Below, piece after piece: positions 21,132-34,637 of a stretch of DNA of 64,000 bases. Positions within the stretch are counted from its first letter, which is position 1. Every line of letters begins with the position of its first letter. Location of the stretch: NCBI GenBank assembly GCA_961205875.1, contig OY540811.1:20453248-20517247 (forward strand), in the 5' to 3' direction. The translations under genes and the position numbers were made by a program. This DNA comes from Sialis fuliginosa (Eukaryota; Arthropoda; Insecta; Megaloptera; Sialidae). The notes under the pieces are model-generated. The model was not told the DNA's origin. It made no database searches and worked only from the letters and a program-made list of their open reading frames with translations.

Positions 21132-23799
21132 ATAATACAATCCTTATTTGTTCAAGTAAATGCAATAGTCTTCTTTAAATTAATATCACTTTATTCGTTT
21201 TCACTAAAAACTATAACCATGGATGATAATAAATTACAAAATAATAATAATATTGTACTAAAATTATTAGCAAAGCTTCAAAATAACAATATCGAATTGG
21301 TTTCTGCATTTAAATTAACAAAGGTGCACACAATTTTAAAGTACAAAATTTGCATGACTTATTTAAATGCAAAATACATTTATCTCCAATCTTAAAAACC
21401 GTTTTTCACAAAATTTCAGAAAACGTTCGTATCTTTTGACGTATCATTAATTAAATTTGATTTTTAGGTTATTAATGCATCGCACTTCTTGCGTTTTAAA
21501 AGTTCAATTATCTTCAAGATAATAATATGTTGAATTTTTTTATTTACCAGGTGTAAAGTTGTAAATTTAAATTTGTTTTACAGTTACCTGAACGGTAATA
21601 TGTGTGTTTCACAAAAATACGTAGTTTCAATCAAATTAATTATAATTGACTTCAATAAAAAAAATTGCATTTTATTGTTTAAAAATAGTTGAATTATAAC
21701 AAAAGCATTGAATGTTTGAAAAATAAGTTGGATCATAGACATAAAACATGGACTGCGCATTCTGTATTATAGCTGTATAACATTTCTCCAAAACAGTGAA
21801 AGAGATGCGGTGGCGTTTGGGATATATCTATCTGTTTTTCTAATAAGAATGAAATACACTCCTGTTTAAATAAGGACAAGTTTATCTCAAACCAGTTTCT
21901 ATCTCTTTCTTTTAACATGGCTCCATTTTCGAGTTAAATGCGTGGTCCATGCACTATGTCTATTATTGGATCATATTTAAAAGTAGACCCCAATTTTTCA
22001 TACTCATACAACATTAAGAAAATGATACTAGTAAATACAATTCAAATGCAATCATTATATTACTCCCAAGAATTTATTTTTTAAATACACAGATTTAAAT
22101 TGAAAAGTCTAGTCATTGATGTATGTACCGTTTAAGACATGTATATAGTATGTGTATAATAACTATTCTTACTTCCCTCTTAACAAATTACAATATTATA
22201 CAAGCCATGAACTCTGAAAACGAAATGAAATGAGTTGGCTCGATAAAACGCCTTCAAATAGCACACACACATTTATATTATAGCAGAGAAAGGAACCTTC
22301 GCACTTACTTCCAACTATTCACACACATTTGTAAACAAAGACAGCAAATGTAAGATGCATATCGTTGCAACAATGCATCTTCATCGCACAATGTTTTCTT
22401 TTTTAATAAGCGAATGCATTCGTTTCTACATATTCATTTGTATTCGAAGAAAAGAAAGAAGTAATGGAAGATTGTATGTTATGGTATATACATATCTTTG
22501 TTCAGTATGTGGTGTTTAGGGGATGAGTAAATGGCTATAGGGTCACAACCCCTCTCAGTAAACGAAATGAGCGTACGAGGGTAAGTTAATGTTTGTAAAA
22601 TATTTATAAATTAACTAAATTGGTCTCCGCACATGAGGTTGGGAGCATCATATGGCTGATTGATTTTATTGTCATTAAATAACAATTTATACACTCTGTT
22701 TCACTGTACGCTCGGTAAATCAGTGCTCTACACATCCAGAATTCAGATACTTTTTTCGAGAATATACAATAAAACGTGACTTAAGATTTAATTTTGCTAT
22801 ATTGAGGGTATTAGGTAGCAGGGTAGTTTATGAACAAGTACTTTGTAATTCTATATTTTATATACATGCGTATTACAGTAATAGCTTTTCATGAATATAT
22901 TCATTTTAATTATTTATATTCCCTGTTATTTCTTTCGTAAAATTAGAATCTGACTAGAACTCCATAGCTAATTTAGGTGCAATGAAATTATGATATAGGC
23001 AGGAATACATATGTATATTAATAAATAACAGTCGATCTAGAGCTGGGTGCTCGTGACACGATTTAATATAATTGTTATAAATTAAATTTTGAAATGATGA
23101 AAATTAACATTTTTTACGTGCAAATATATGTATATTTTATATTTTATATTTAATATATTATATTGGCAATACTGACCATGTGAAAATGCTTCTTCTTAAA
23201 ATGACATTTATTTTTTATACCTTATTTTTTAGTGTAAAAATTATTTTTAAAAAGTTATTACTTATATTAATGCATTATAGGTTTAGATATTAAAAAAATA
23301 GTTTATAAAAAAATACCTTCGTAATATACTCACGGACTCACGCATGACAAAAATGTACTCACGCACGGTTGTGGCCAAACGTGACCCGAAAAATTCATAG
23401 CTTTCGCCCAGTTCTAAGTTTATTCCAACCAATATGCCCCTCTTTTTATATTAAAAATATAAAACTATTGTTGTAATTTATATACAGTGACTCATTTCAT
23501 AAACCACTATAGATTTTTTAAAAGAATTTGAAATTAATAAATAAAAAATTAAACAAATTATCATTTTTTTCTAAATAACTTTACACATCAAATAAAAATA
23601 ACTCAAATCTTTAAAACAGCTGGATTTAGTAGTTATGGCTGCTGAACTGCTGGTACTATCTAATATGAAACTAATTAAATAAATGAATATAAATATTTAC
23701 ATAATTTTTTTTAATATCTTTAATCCTCTTTTAGACTGAAGTATTTGTAAACTTATAAACAAAAACATACACACACATTGAACTAAATTAAAAAATCAT
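21132..23799. other. AT-rich background
   Basis: This is largely AT-rich. The patch 22195-22640 is mixed in composition, with repeated ACACACATTT-type words and a GGGTCACAACCCC patch, and may hold a weak regulatory block. No gene or shared repeat was identified. Confidence 0.45.
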
Positions 23800-24075
23800 G
23801 ACAAGCAGTCACCCACCCGCCCCCACCCCCACGGTGTAAATCACACATGTCGCTTTCTTAATCCAAGCTAATCCTTACAATGACACATGAACGACGTGTA
23901 TATTGGCAAAAATGGATAAGAGCACTTCGCAGTCTCCCTGGGGGTATCCGTATCGCTCCCAGGGGCACTCGTGCACACCGAAGGGGGCTCTGACACCCCC
24001 TCTCAGATTCGCGAGGTTCTATTACGTACGCATATATAGATTTGTATGTTAAAGTGCGGGTGAGTAGATTGGTTG
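23800..24075. promoter_or_regulatory. GC-rich island with nested G/C hairpins
   Basis: It begins CACCCACCCGCCCCCACCCC, an Sp/KLF-type run. Inverted repeats follow: CCCTGGG (23937-23943) with CCCAGGG (23958-23964), and AGGGGG (23982-23987) with CCCCCT (23996-24001). Two TAATCC homeodomain-like words occur in CTTAATCCAAGCTAATCCTT near 23860. No open frame is convincing. Candidate regulatory element. Confidence 0.3.
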
Positions 24076-24762
24076 TACCACCTTATTATACAGGGGAGGT
24101 ATGAATTTGAGAACAATTATAGAACGAGATGTTTGGAATGTTACTTGTAAGTATTCTGAATTATGTATGTCCATAGGCATTTAGGCATATTTTACCTTTA
24201 TCATGTCAGTATGATTTGGAATCTACATTACAATATGTATAAATTCATTTGACACAAAATATAAAAAATTAATTAAGTTAATTAAATAGAAATTAAATTT
24301 TATAAAAATGAAGATGGCAATGTTTACCGAAGTATAGTACGCGTTATTTTTAGTTAAAATTTTTAATTTTGTTACACGTATTTGATTTTTTACATGAAAA
24401 ACAGCTTTAAAATTGCAATATGTAATGCATTTTTTTTAATTTTCCTAACCCCCCTCCCAGACCAAACTCTAAGGGTACGCCGATAACACATCTCAAAAGG
24501 GATCCATGGTGAGTCTAACTTTACTAAACACTGATGTAAGGTATATTTCATAACTTATTTAATTTTTTATTTACAGCCAGTAAAAAAAACTATACAAACC
24601 CAGATCGAAATGGATGCCTGGGAAGATTAGGACGTGCCCTGGGGCAATCAGGACAGGGTCATAATTTGTTTTGATGATATATATAATTTTCTTTCATATG
24701 AATCTTATAAAATAAAAATGACTCAATTTTTTACACTATAACACTAATGATGGGAGCTCTAT
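24076..24762. other. AT-rich background
   Basis: Mostly AT-rich with a mixed patch near 24445-24510. No gene called. Confidence 0.45.
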
Positions 24763-25412
24763 TGCTTCCTCGCAATATCGAAGATACGAGAAACTTTGTG
24801 ATCGTTTTAGATTGAGACAGAAAAAATGTTCTCCGATTTCAAAATTTTTCGTTCCGTGTCTGTCTGTCTGTCCGTGTGTCTGTCCCCTGAATCCTTGTTA
24901 CACGCATAACTCATGAACCACTGAACCGATTTTATTGAAACTTGGTTGGATGGTTGAGTCTGATTTGAGAACGGTCCCATTTCAAAATCATCAAAATCGT
25001 GTGTAAAGGGGAGGGGTGACATCCCAAAATATTTGTTTTTTCAAGATATCTCTAGAACGACACATGCTACGTGAAAATTTTATGGAATATTTTTTGTAGA
25101 GCATTAAATTCCTATAATATGGGTTTGCAACGTTTGTTGTAAAATATTACCTTACAAAGATTTATCTCAATTTATTTTAAAAATTCGTATTTTGTTTTTC
25201 TAAATTGATATTTGCTTGGACATATTAATTTTAAAAGTCATTTTGACGTTTGCATAACTTTAGATTTAGATTGAAATTATCAAAAAATTAAAAATATACT
25301 AAAAAATAATCAGGTGCGTTTTACGAAAAATTTCGAACTAATATTTTTTTAGTAAAATTGTATAAAAATTAAATGGTTAACCAATTCCAGGTAATTTATC
25401 TAAACACTATCG
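24763..25412 (+). repeat. dispersed repeat B, copy 1 (~650 bp)
   Basis: The ends match copy 2 at 48738-49309 in inverse orientation. One end is GCTTCCTCGCAATATCGAAG...ACTTTGTGATCGTTTTAGATTGA. The middle has GTCTGTCTGTCTGTCCGTGT and ACGCATAACTCATGAACCACTG. The other end is GGTTAACCAATTC...ATTTAT.TAAACACTATCGG. It has no coding capacity. A 71-codon minus-strand frame over the TCTG run is a shadow. The layout is that of a common class of insect non-autonomous repeat, but I cannot name the class. Confidence 0.7.
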
Positions 25413-27237
25413 GTTTTTATTTAAATTGTTGAATTATTAACTACTATTGGTGAATTTAGCACGAGAAAGCACTATGCATTTACTTGGCAGATGTTTTTTC
25501 GATAACTATCATATTTTTATATAAAAAATAATTTTAATTGAATTTCAAACCAACCATATATATTTTAATAAGAAGCAGTATTTGCTTAAAAGAGTCAATG
25601 TAAAATACATTTTATATTGACTCTTATATTTATCTACTACATTAATATATGTAATAATATGTAATATATATGTAGATGTATACAGATAATATGTACAAAA
25701 ACAATTTATTGGAAAAAAAATTCATACTTTAATTAGAAACAAAATGTCACTATACCCACCCTGTACTCTTTCCACCGAACTGAAACATGAACATTGAACA
25801 TATATGTGTAGAAGGGTAAAAGGGGGTTAAATGTAACTCGCTAGCCCCCTTTCTTTAGCCAAATACATATGTAGATGTGTATTTGTACTGAAACTAGATT
25901 CTGTTTGTCGAAATCCTTTTATGATGTTGACTAGATTTGTTTTAATGCAGTTCCACTATTAATGGAATCGTCACGTTTTGTTTTTATATTTGCTTTGAGG
26001 GAGATCCATTCTGTATTCTTATTAGAGATACATATGTTAAAGAGAGCCATCGATATTTTATGGGAACAAAGAATAATATTTAAGAAGGACGGATGAAGAA
26101 TAATATTTAGAGTACTGTAAGAATCATTTTTATAAAATTATAATATGACTATTTTAATAAACAAGAGGACTAAAATTGCATCATGAATATGTGTTGTATA
26201 AATATTTTCGTTAAATATATAATATAGATAGACTAACAATAAGTAAGGAAAGCACTGCTTCCATGGACGGTACGCTAATGTCTTTACCTTATTAAATCTA
26301 TTTGAAAAATATATTTTTTAATTTATTTTTCGAAATTTTTGACTTTTGAGGTGCTCATTATCCGAATCATTAGTTCATATGAATTTTATTTCCGAAGAAA
26401 ACCTGAAATTATTATTTCAAAATTAAGTAAATTTTAATTTTATTACGCATCCAAAAATAAATTCCGCATTCATCTTAAACAAACTCGATCAAAACGAAAC
26501 ATAAATTCTCCACTTTGTCGTTGAATATTAAAACCGTATACACAGCTCCTTGAGAAGCATATTTCTAATATCTCATTTTCCCATTTCACTTCTTGTACGA
26601 CAATAATTAAATTTAAGTAGCGTCAAAATAAACTTGAATATAATTTGCACTTTAATAAGCAAGCAGAGTAGGCTGCGTTTAGGTAACAATGGAAGCATTT
26701 GGTAGCAAATCTCAAACATTTATTGTTTAACTACCATAGCAGTAACAGTGCGAAGTAATTGTTCTAGTAAGTATAATTGGTTTTCGGGAGATTATAAGAT
26801 CGTGCATGTTTAACTAAACACATTATTATGTTTACTAATATCTATAAGAGACTGCGACAACATTCTCTAACGTGAGCACCGCATGAACGAGGATAGGTGT
26901 ATTGTTTAATCTGCACGATTAATACGTCTGTTCTTGTTTCTTGGTAGTAACGTGAGGATATAATAAATGTCTAAGACATGTGGTACTGAATGTGGTATGG
27001 AAACACAGTGTCTGTTACTAATTACATGTGTATTTTACAGATATGTGTTATATAATTTACAATAAATAGTGTGTTAACAAATACCCTTTGTTCTCATTAA
27101 AATTACTTGAAAATGTCTTAAGTTGCTTATAACATTAAGTCTCATAGGAATATTATAAATTTATATTCATGCATATCCCAAACTTATTTTCAAGAATGAA
27201 ATTAAAGAATTTTAGACAAAAGACCTATTCAAAAGTA
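25413..27237. other. AT-rich background
   Basis: Mostly AT-rich. The part 26640-26990 is somewhat more mixed, with AATCTGCACGATT near 26908, and could be a weak conserved block; I have no direct support. Confidence 0.45.
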
Positions 27238-27481
27238 ATGTCCGATATTATAAATGAGCTAATAAAATTTTTCAAATGAGATTTCAAACCTATCTGACAG
27301 TTCTCTTGAAGTTTCATGAAGTGTTTGAAAATTTCCGAACACGCGTGGTAAATAAACACCCGCGGTATTAAAACAGTAGTGATTTATGAAAATAATGTTA
27401 TATGGTCAGAGTCACCAACTGTGTTATAATAAGGTAAAAGGGCTTGAAAGCTTGCAAAATTAGCTCCTTAATACTGGACAT
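27238..27481 (+). mobile_element. MITE family M1, copy 3 (internal deletion)
   Basis: The ends ATGTCCGATATTATAAATGAGCTAA and TTAGCTCCTTAATACTGGACAT are inverted. The middle follows copy 1 through CTTGAAGTTTCATGAAGTGTTTGA and CACCAACTGTGTTATAATAAGG, then skips roughly 80 bp present in copies 1 and 2. Confidence 0.7.
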
Positions 27482-30326
27482 AAGACTGACTACTCCATAA
27501 AATACAAAAAAACTATACAGTCTGAAAAATACATCATTAAAATTAGAAATTAATTATAATTATTTAATATTATTATATTTCAAACAGTTACATTTTAATT
27601 AAATAAACTACTCATATTGTTTTATTTTAAAATGTCTTTATTTTTTTATTTAGTTCAAATCCTTGCAAAAAGTATTTATTATGTATCAAATCATTACAAT
27701 TTATATTTATTTTTCGTGAATTGGCGATAAAAAATTGACTGTACCTAATTTCACAGATAATTCTGAATATTTATACCAATATAAGTACATACAATGATAA
27801 ATTATGTTGCTAATTTTAAAGCAACTTTTTTCTGAAATATTTATGAATCAGGTTATTATTAAAATTTCAACAATATAATACTATTTCACTGACGTATACT
27901 AATTAAATTATTATTTAAACATGTTCATCTAACGTTATTTCCATTAAATAAAATTAATCATAGAAACATGTAGAACGTCAGTCAAAAGTCTAACACAAAA
28001 CAGGAATGGTTGCAGTTAGTGAAAACCTGGTATTTTATTTTCCAATAAATGACATTGACATGTAAATAAAGCATTACTGTCAAACGAGAATTCGCAGCAA
28101 CGATTGCATAAACGGCATGAATACGATTGATGTCATATAAAAACATAATAAATGAATTTCCGCTAAACAAATAAAATATGCACATAATAAATGGAGTTGC
28201 CTGATTTTTTCATTATTTTTTCTCTACCGATTAAAATTTATTTATAAAATATATTATATTACATCTTTCTTGTACAACAATTTTCTATTTTTAATAACGC
28301 TTTTGAATTATTCTTAGTAAAAAAAAATTATCACAGCACATGGGGATTTTCAAAATTTGTATCGGTTTTTCTATTTTAATGCAATTTTTTGTAAAATTCG
28401 TATTCTGTATCCAATATTACGTAATAAAATAAAAACATATGGCCCGGCGAAGAGTACAAAACTATTTTTGTTGACGTATATATAATTGATTAATTCTTTC
28501 AATAAAAAAAAACATTTTTTTTCAATCTGGAAATTTTTGTACCATAGTAGATTTTTAAGCTATGTAATTATTTAAATAAAATGGAATAAAAATGTTTTAA
28601 AAACATTATTGAATTATAATTATCTATAAAAAGTATATTTTCAATATTATATTATTTAATAATAATAAAAATACAAACCAATGTGCGAAAAACAAGGTAC
28701 ACATTTACCCTTTCCCTTTTGAAGCTATAAAATGCATCACACTATGTGACAACTATATATTATGTTAACTTTAATTTTAAAATAGTCAACAGATGTCCGG
28801 AATGTTCTTTTAAACTGTATAGTTTCAATATCACCATGTACTCTTTGTACGAATTCTTCACCCTTTCAAGATTTTAAAATGAAAAATATAAGTAATATAA
28901 GTAAATAGTGAAAATTGACTTTTCATTTCCGTATATCAATAAAAATAATACCATAATAAAGTAGTTTCATATACATATGTTTCATATACATATATATGTA
29001 TATTATTGTATATGTTCTAAAAATGTAGTATCTTTAGTAGAAACTCATATTGTCTCTTGAGTAAAATTTCTGATAGTCATTGAATATTGTAAAATAAAAT
29101 GGAAACAGTTGATATTATTTAAAATTGCAAATATAATATTCAAATCGATAAATCTACTGATAGTAAGTTTGTGTCAATTTTCTAAGTACGTGGTGAAGCA
29201 TATTCAAGAAAACTTTAGAAAAATTATTATTTTTTATATCTTTATGAATAAATTGAAATAACTACACTTTCTTTTGACTGCATAATATATTGTATATTTA
29301 GTCGTTTTGGTTTTTGAACGTCTCACAAATTAATTCCAAGAAATTATAAAAAAGCCCATTTATAAGTTGCGTGAATTAATGAAGTACCTATTTTAATGAA
29401 CATAAATATTATATTTGCATTGGAAATTTTAATAACAGAATTAATATTGACACACATATTATATAAAGTTACTAATACGCTTTCAGCAGAACAATCGTCA
29501 CAGTAAACGGGATTATGTTATTAACATATTATTTTGAATTTGAGTTATTCCATTATATACGGATTACAGACGTGCGACTAGACCCAAATACATTATCTAT
29601 GGTGAATTATAGACAATACGTGGGAAAAATAAATACTGTAAATACACACGTCAATATGACAGGATAATAAATTATAAATATTGCTTTTATGATTTCTATT
29701 ATTACTTTATTTGAATAAATAATATTTAATTTAATATTAAAATAAAACTACGTAAGTTATACTTTTAAATTTACCTAATTCATATGTATATTGGTGAGAC
29801 ATTTATTTTTATAAACAGTAAATATTTACAAAACTGTGCATATTTTCAAAACCGATTAGCACCATAATCAATAGGTCTAGATTCCTCACTAACAATAAGA
29901 AAACAAATATTTCAAAATAAAAATAATCGGTGTATTTTTACGCATAGAAATTATCATGAACGAAAGAAAATTTTACAGACGTATAGGTAGATATATGCAC
30001 AAACCATGTGGAACACAAATTTTGCGATTTGAAGGTAATACAATCGTACCTTGTCTCGGACACAATTTTTCAACCCCCATTTTCTTTGGAACAAGGATAC
30101 TTTACTTTATTTTACTAATCAAGTACCTATAGTATTAAAATTAACAAATCGATAAACATGATCATTTTGACACCTTTACCAATCATATTTCAATTTTGGG
30201 GCAAAAGTACAATTTTGTAACTCCTCGAGTAAAAAAATTACGAAAAAATAAGAAAACTATATTTCTGGTTTAGGTACTTCATTAACTAAATGACTTGAAG
30301 AAATAGGTTCTGTATTTTTTCATTTT
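27482..30326. other. AT-rich background
   Basis: Nearly 2.9 kb without GC-richer islands, shared repeats or credible open frames. It includes alternating CATATACATATATATGTATAT near 28980-29010. Confidence 0.55.
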
Positions 30327-30372
30327 ACAAAAAAGACGGTGTTTTTAAAACACGTTAAAAATGTATATGCTG
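30327..30372. repeat. partial copy of the 20.4-kb foldback repeat
   Basis: ACAAAAAAGAC.GGTGTTTTTAAAACAC.TTAAAAATGTATA matches words inside 20365-20467, in rearranged order. A fragment only. Confidence 0.45.
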
Positions 30373-30539
30373 CATTATGCTATAATATGTATACATATTT
30401 CCAATATGTTAAAAGGACTTTGAGTTACCATGTTATAATTTCAATAATTAAAACATTTTCTTCGACAAACACACATCAAAAAAATGTCACATCCACATTT
30501 AATCCAACACAAGGGGCAACCAGATAATGTAAATATAAA

Positions 30540-30780
30540 TACAGAGAGTTAATCGGTACGATCAATGGTTAAGTCAAGCTGCTATCGTACAGATTAGCAA
30601 CGAGTTAATCATGTTAGTGTACGCACAATGGTCGCACATAATGGCCAACAGATGGCAGATGCGGCGACTGTCTCCAATAATTTAATCAACTGTTATCTGT
30701 GAGTATAATGGATTTGGGTTCAGACTCCACCATGACATTCGCGTGTGAAATGACACCGAATGGTGGTTGTTTGGGTGAAA
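30540..30780. promoter_or_regulatory. motif-dense block: E-boxes and TTAATC sites
   Basis: CAGATG occurs at 30649-30654 and 30656-30661, and CAACTG at 30687-30692. TTAATC occurs at 30549-30554, 30605-30610 and 30682-30687. CACAATGG and CATAATGG words lie between. The composition is balanced and non-repetitive against AT-rich flanks. Clustered bHLH and homeodomain words suggest an enhancer. No open frame is convincing. Confidence 0.35.
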
Positions 30781-33168
30781 AAAGTAAACCAGTTCCATAG
30801 ATGTAATTAAAAAGAACTGAATGTAATTCCGATATCCAATGCAATGTGTCTTAAAAAGTTGCCTGTATTAGTTGCCAAGGTGGCTTACCTACTATAAGAA
30901 TTACTTCAAAACCACAAATAGGGTGAAGAAAAAAGATTAGATCCTCGAAACGGTAAATGTTAATTTTAAAAATTTTTCGGTTTAAAAAAATCACGTAACC
31001 TTTTCAGGTTAAGTGGATAATACCATCCATTAGAGTCTTTTAAAATCCTAGAACTTTTATAATTTGCTTATTTAAAAAAAAATTATTTTAATTTTCCAAT
31101 TGCAATTAACGAACAGCGTGAGCAAAAAAAATTCATCTTAAATTATGGAATCTTAGTTAGATATGTGTACTACATACCTACATACATTCATAATTAATTT
31201 TTAAAGAGAATTAATAACCAAAAAATACATTTTACACCCAAAAGCCTAAAAACATTTTAAGATTATCTCAAATCTCTTGAAATGGTGTAGGCGCAGTTTA
31301 GTGGGATAATTATTTTTCCATAAATTCAAAATGCATTTATTTTTATTTATAATTACCTTTTTTATTTGAAACAAATATAAATTAATTTAAACAAATAAAA
31401 ATGTATTTAAGTTTTAAATTACAGTTAATTAAAAATCCAAGTACATATGTATAGATAGAAATAGGTACCTAAGTATTAATTTCTGTGTATGTATATATTG
31501 TATTGTATTTATGTGACATGAGTTATGTAATAAGTAGATAATTTAAATAAATGTATTAATATACCAAAAAATATATTTAATATGTTTATAATACATTTGC
31601 GTGTGTAAAAATACCATAAAATTTTTCCTACGCGTCTGTTATTAATTCAATATTGATGAATTAAATACCAATTGAATAATTCATTGCAAGATTTATCACA
31701 ACTAAGATTTAATGATTTATGAACTAATAAATATATATTTTAATATCTATAGTAATCATTTTAATAGTTTTATTGATCCTTTCAAAATCAGGTTTGGAGA
31801 TTAAGAGGCCCTCAATAAGATTGAAAATACGCACCCCCTCCCTATTTATATCTATATTGTTTTGAATAACAAATTTTAAATAACAGTAAAACAATTTTGT
31901 CATTTTTTAAATGTAAATAAAATAAAACATTTTAATCAAATCACGTTTATTATAATTTCCCTTTTCTCTGAAAAATCTTATATTTTATAGGTTCTATAAA
32001 TTATTATTAAAATTAAAACAGACGTTTTCTTATTTAATTCAAGAATAATACAAATAACCATAATAATCTAAAATAATATAAAAAAATACGAACATTTGCC
32101 ATATATCAACACACATATCTTGTGCAAATTCGCAGAAACTATTTTCATAAGTTGGCAAATAAATCAACGCTGTATATTTGTCATATAGTTATCACTAAGC
32201 GAATTTCCGTTCTTATCGAAACATTTTTCTTCGCCATAATAATATATTTCCACGAAAATACGATCACTTCCTGGAGGACCCCTGCAATAATATTGCCTTA
32301 TGTTATCCCTTTCCTGCCATGATTGTGACATTAGTATGATCGAGTATCTACAATCTCAACCCTAAATACAGTTATGGGTATATTCAATACCAATCCATCG
32401 TCACAAATATACCTAAAATACTACCTTCAACAAAGACGGGTGTAGTGAGTGAAATATATATACAATACTCCATCTTTATCGGACAGCGGATGTTGACTCA
32501 TTTCATCTCCACATTAGTTTAAGCCCTTAGTTAATTTGATTTATTAGATTCTGATATCAAAACAGTCCCCTTTCAAATCTTAATTTTCATTAAGAGCTAT
32601 GTAAGTGCGATAGAGTAATTGGTTTTTACGACTTTTCAGTATTGCTGTCTTCTTCTGACAGTATAACTAATACTTGTCACCGTGTTCATTAGTCTGTGTA
32701 TGAGTGTGTCTGTGCGTGTGCGCATTGGATACCCAGATGGATAAACAGTCGAGATTAATTAATAAGCTCTTATTAGATCATAACCTCTTTGTTTTAATTT
32801 AATTAAGCTGTAAAAGTATTTAAATATCGCTTTTGAAGAGGGGCGTGACTAAACCAGATTTCATTACAGTAAATAGTGTAACAGTGGAGCGTTTCTCTGC
32901 GATTTTTATATATATTTTGATGTGTATACAGTTGGACTTCGAATTTTTTTTATAAATTTTTTATTGGTAATTTTTAATGAATAGTTTAATAATATTTTAG
33001 TATCTTATATACCTAATAGGATACAAAATTTATTGTCGAACCTATATATTTTGAATAAGTTGAGTAAAAATAAATACAATTTTGATTATCGTTTGATAGA
33101 TATAAACAGACTAAAAATAAAATAAAACTTACTAGACTGAACAAATGGGCGAAAAAATTGACGTTTTT
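30781..33168. other. AT-rich background with two mixed patches
   Basis: The patches 32100-32340 and 32440-32760 (including TGTGTCTGTGCGTGTGCGC) are less AT-rich and could be weak conserved blocks. The rest is A/T runs. No gene called. Confidence 0.45.
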
Positions 33169-33661
33169 AGGGTTCCAAAGAAACCCTATTATCTCATTTT
33201 GTCGTCCGTTCGTCCGTCCATTTAGTTAAAGTAAAATATCTCGTAAACTATATAGGTTAGAAACTTAAAATTTTTACTGAACTTGTAAAATGATGCCCTC
33301 TAGTAAAATATATACAAATTTTTGATACCCGTTTTTCAATCAGTAGGTTTTTACCTTATTTTTTATTTATTTTTCTAACTCAAAAATAGCGCCTGCAGGG
33401 GGCTCCAAGCAGAATTTTATTTTATCCACCCTCTTCTAACTTGGTAACTATTGGCTTAAAAAATCTGAAACAAATTTGGTAACGGGGATTTGGTGAGATT
33501 ACCAACGACAAATACTAAAATCAACAATATCATTTCAAATTTTGGAGAAATAGAGAGGGGCGTCATAGAATTTTTTATTTTTATTTTTATATCTAGTCAT
33601 ATGGGATATCAAATGTAGATCTCAATTAGTAAACCACATAGACCCGTGTATGTCTTGACCG
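33169..33661 (+). repeat. dispersed repeat A, copy 1 (shortened)
   Basis: It starts AGGGTTCCAAAGAAACCCTATT, followed by TTGTCGTCCGTTCGTCCGTCC and AAAATATCTCGTAAACTATATAGG. Further on come AAATGATGCCCTCTAGTAAAAT and CAACAATATCATTTCAAATTTT, and it ends ACCCGTGTATGTCTTGACCGA. Other copies are at 48033, 49891 and 61143. This copy lacks a middle block and the inverted CTTCGGAACCCT near the right end. It is non-coding. Confidence 0.75.
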
Positions 33662-34199
33662 AATTTTTAACTTCAATTTTATTGTTAATCAAATGTGTAC
33701 CTCTGCACACTTATTTGTAAATATATCATATATCCAAACTAGTAGGTATATCTCGGTGATCAAAAATTTTACAAAAACAATTCTGTTCGGTAAGATATTA
33801 ATTTTGTCCAAAACCGTTAATTTAAGGTTAAGATATTTCAAAAACCTGCGGTAGTTGAACAATTTGGATAACGGACTCGATTTTAAAAATGATATTGACC
33901 TGTATTATAAGTCATTTTTGAAAGAGGCAAATAGCTTATACAATAATTAATCGGTTTAAATTTTGAACATGAAATATATATTAAAATACTAATATGCGTT
34001 TCTTATGTCAAAAAATAATACTTTTATATACCTATTGTTTAAGAAACATCAATAAAACACCAAAATTATCTAAAAAAAAAACTAATTATATCTGAAACAA
34101 TAATAAAAACGGCTAACATAATACAACAAGAAATCTGTTGGTTTGATACAGAACAGAAACCGTATCAAATAGACAGGGTGGACAAGTATCGTATATCTT
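33662..34199. other. AT-rich background
   Basis: No feature seen. Confidence 0.5.
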
Positions 34200-34320
34200 C
34201 AGCGACCCTCAGTTGTTTCTAGCCCCCATCTCAACCGTCCTCACGTCACGGATTGTGTGGGTGCAACCGTTAAACGCTCACCTTGCTACTGGACACTCGA
34301 TTTATGTCGGTAAAATAATA
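34200..34320. promoter_or_regulatory. small GC-richer patch
   Basis: A mixed block (GCGACCCTCAGTTG, CCGTCCTCACGTCACGG, GTGCAACCGTTAAACGC) contains TCACGTCACG, close to a CRE half site. Weak candidate. Confidence 0.2.
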
Positions 34321-34480
34321 CTTTCGACATCAATGTTCCATTGGCATTTTTAATTTAACCAGAAAGTTTTTCTAATTTTTTTCAATTAAATTTCAGAAGT
34401 CAACTTCTTCTTGTACATGATCCCTTTCTTAAGGGGAATGGAGCTTTTTATATTTATTTTTAAATATGATTTTTCTATGC

Positions 34481-34632
34481 ATGGATCTTGGCTTCTAGGT
34501 GTAAGCCGCGTCGGTTTAGTCGTGTTATCGGCCAACGTTTCGTCACACATTGCACTGGAAATCATCAGGGCTCTTCGTTGGCCTATAACACGACCAAACC
34601 AACGCGGTTTACACCCAGAAGCCAAGATCCAT
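34481..34632. repeat. 57-bp-arm inverted repeat with hammerhead-like loop words
   Basis: The left arm 34481-34537 and right arm 34576-34632 are inverse copies matching at 52 of 57 positions, around a 38-nt loop. Read on the minus strand, the loop carries CTGATGA (plus 34562-34568) and then GAAA (plus 34538-34541), directly followed by the arm CGTTGGCC. CTGATGA and GAAA are the conserved core words of hammerhead ribozymes, and a 'cgaaacgttgg' word is familiar from Penelope-like retroelements, which carry such ribozymes. The stem I segment and a clear cleavage triplet are missing, so catalysis is doubtful. Open frames over the arms are shadows. Confidence 0.6.
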
Positions 34633-34637
34633 ATCAA

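Noticed and set aside
24807..25022. 71-codon frame with a Thr-Asp repeat
   Set aside because: It arises from the TCTGTC run in repeat B.
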